Positions 6,176 through 7,313 of a stretch of DNA of 7,313 bases are shown one piece after another. Position 1 is the first letter of the stretch. Each line of letters begins with the position of its first letter. The DNA is from an uncultured Mediterranea sp. (GTDB taxonomy: Bacteria > Bacteroidota > Bacteroidia > Bacteroidales > Bacteroidaceae). A model generated the notes under the pieces. That model was given only the letters and a program-made list of their open reading frames with translations, did no database searches and had not been told where the DNA came from. Location of the stretch: positions 1 to 7,313 of the forward strand of contig CAMGAL010000105.1 of NCBI GenBank assembly GCA_946007445.1. Reading direction: 5' to 3'. Made by a program: the position numbers and the translations under genes.

Positions 6176-7313
6176 ATGAGAGCATACCAACTGACCGACT
6201 GGCTGCCCACGACCAAGAAAGAGGTGGAGTTGCGCGGATGGGATACCCTCGATGTCATCCTGTTCAGCGGCGCTGCCTACGTAGATCACCCCTCATTCGG
6301 GGCGGCAGTCATCGGCCGCATCCTCGAGGCTGAGGGGCTGAAAGTGGCTATTGTGCCTCAGCCCAACTGGCGCGACGACCTGCGCGACTTCAAGAAGCTG
6401 GGGACTCCACGCCTCTTCTTCGGCGTGAGTGCCGGCTGTATGGACAGCATGGTCAATAAATACACAGCCAACAAGCGGCTGCGGAGCGACGATGCCTATA
6501 CGCCCGATGCACGCCCCGACATGCGGCCTGAGTACCCCTCGATTGTCTATACCCAGATTCTGAAGCGCCTCTTCCCCCAGGTGCCCGTCGTGCTGGGCGG
6601 CATAGAGGCCAGCATGCGCCGGCTGACTCACTACGACTACTGGCAGGATCGCGTGCGCCCCTCCATCTTGGTGGAGAGCGGGGCCGACCTGTTGATCTAC
6701 GGCATGGGCGAGAAGCCCATCGTGGAGCTGGTACGCCGCCTAAGGGAGCACCCCCAGGGCACCCCACTCCATGCGCTGCAGATACCACAAACCGCCTCAC
6801 TCCGCTCCACAGCTGTGGCCCCCGAGGCTGACGACATCCTGCTCTACTCACACGAAGAGTGCCTGGCCGACAAGAAGAAAGAGGCAGCCAATTTCCGCCA
6901 CATCGAGGAGGAGAGCAACAAAATCCATGCCCAGCGCATCCTGCAACGGGTAGGAGCACAGACCGTGGTCGTCAATCCCCCCTATCCCCCCTTGACGGAG
7001 GCAGAGCTCGACCACTCGTTCGACCTGCCCTACACGCGCCTGCCCCATCCCAAGTACAAGGACAAGCGCATCCCGGCCTACGACATGATTAAGTTCTCGG
7101 TCAACATCCACCGCGGCTGCTTTGGCGGTTGCGCCTTCTGCACCATCTCGGCCCACCAGGGAAAATTCATCATGAGCCGCAGCAAGGAGAGTATCCTGCG
7201 CGAGGTGAAAGCCATCATGGAGCTACCCGACTTCAAGGGCTATCTGAGCGACCTGGGTGGCCCAAGTGCCAACATGTACCGCATGGGAGGCCGCGACCAC
7301 ACGCTCTGTGAGC
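6176..7313 (+). CDS. ygiQ: YgiQ-family (UPF0313) radical SAM protein, N-terminal part (3' end outside window)
   Basis: The frame is open from the ATG at 6176 to the window edge, giving 379 complete codons of a family whose members run to roughly 600-750 residues. The N-terminal domain has the YgiQ hallmark WDTLDVILFSG (22-32) followed by YVDHPSFG (35-42), resembling a cobalamin-binding-like Rossmann fold. GGIEAS, LLIYGMGEKP and NPPYPPLT are also typical. The radical SAM cluster motif CFGGCAFC (Cys315, Cys319, Cys322; CxxxCxxC) would hold a 4Fe-4S cluster that cleaves S-adenosylmethionine to a 5'-deoxyadenosyl radical. LGGPSANMYRMGG near the window end is another family signature. The substrate of YgiQ is not known to me. 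The start lies 4 bp after the stop of the TusA-like gene, suggesting translational coupling. It is probably cytoplasmic. Confidence 0.92.
   Translation, partial: MRAYQLTDWLPTTKKEVELRGWDTLDVILFSGAAYVDHPSFGAAVIGRILEAEGLKVAIVPQPNWRDDLRDFKKLGTPRLFFGVSAGCMDSMVNKYTANKRLRSDDAYTPDARPDMRPEYPSIVYTQILKRLFPQVPVVLGGIEASMRRLTHYDYWQDRVRPSILVESGADLLIYGMGEKPIVELVRRLREHPQGTPLHALQIPQTASLRSTAVAPEADDILLYSHEECLADKKKEAANFRHIEEESNKIHAQRILQRVGAQTVVVNPPYPPLTEAELDHSFDLPYTRLPHPKYKDKRIPAYDMIKFSVNIHRGCFGGCAFCTISAHQGKFIMSRSKESILREVKAIMELPDFKGYLSDLGGPSANMYRMGGRDHTLCE

Noticed and set aside
6453..6959. Minus-strand open frame of 168 codons within the YgiQ gene
   Set aside because: Arg/Gly/Ser/Cys-rich shadow with no domain, overlapping a confidently assigned gene. 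The short + strand frames at 6771-7311 are likewise shadows.

Overview
The window looks like chromosomal DNA of a gut-type Bacteroidales bacterium, most likely Bacteroidaceae (Bacteroides, Phocaeicola, Mediterranea or a near relative). Three things point there. The 663-residue NagB-like/PIG-L fusion resembles, from memory and without a search, a Bacteroides thetaiotaomicron protein annotated as 'glucosamine-6-phosphate deaminase-like'. The 971-residue secreted protein has the architecture usually annotated as 'xanthan lyase' in Bacteroides. A TAnnTTTG promoter element is present, and most starts have A-rich leaders rather than Shine-Dalgarno sites. The DNA is fairly GC-rich for the group, with strong G/C preference at third codon positions. 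All genes lie on the + strand, and no mobile element, tRNA, rRNA or CRISPR was seen.

Region 1 (1-2377) is an amino-sugar module. It holds the C-terminal end of NagA (N-acetylglucosamine-6-phosphate deacetylase) and, 15 bp later, a two-domain protein. The N-terminal NagB-like half of that protein has lost the catalytic Asp, Asp and His of true glucosamine-6-phosphate deaminase. The C-terminal PIG-L/LmbE half keeps its metal-binding motifs. The pair is probably a NagA plus second-deacetylase or sensor unit rather than a simple nagA-nagB operon.

Region 2 (2378-2601) is a 224-bp spacer. It contains a strong terminator hairpin with a competing nested hairpin, followed by a tandem 14-bp repeat that runs almost up to the next start codon.

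Region 3 (2602-5517) encodes a large exported cell-wall hydrolase. An Amidase_3-type N-acetylmuramoyl-L-alanine amidase fold is split by an inserted golvesin/xanthan-lyase-type carbohydrate-binding-like domain, then followed by a fibronectin III-like domain and a C-terminal alpha/beta domain. The four expected catalytic or zinc residues are visible.

Region 4 (5518-7313) starts with a good Bacteroidales promoter and carries a compact operon: an unrecognised 106-residue helical protein, a 70-residue TusA-fold protein that lacks the family's catalytic cysteine, and the first 379 codons of a YgiQ-family radical SAM protein that runs off the window. The least explained material is the degenerate NagB/PIG-L fusion and the small-protein/TusA-like/YgiQ operon.
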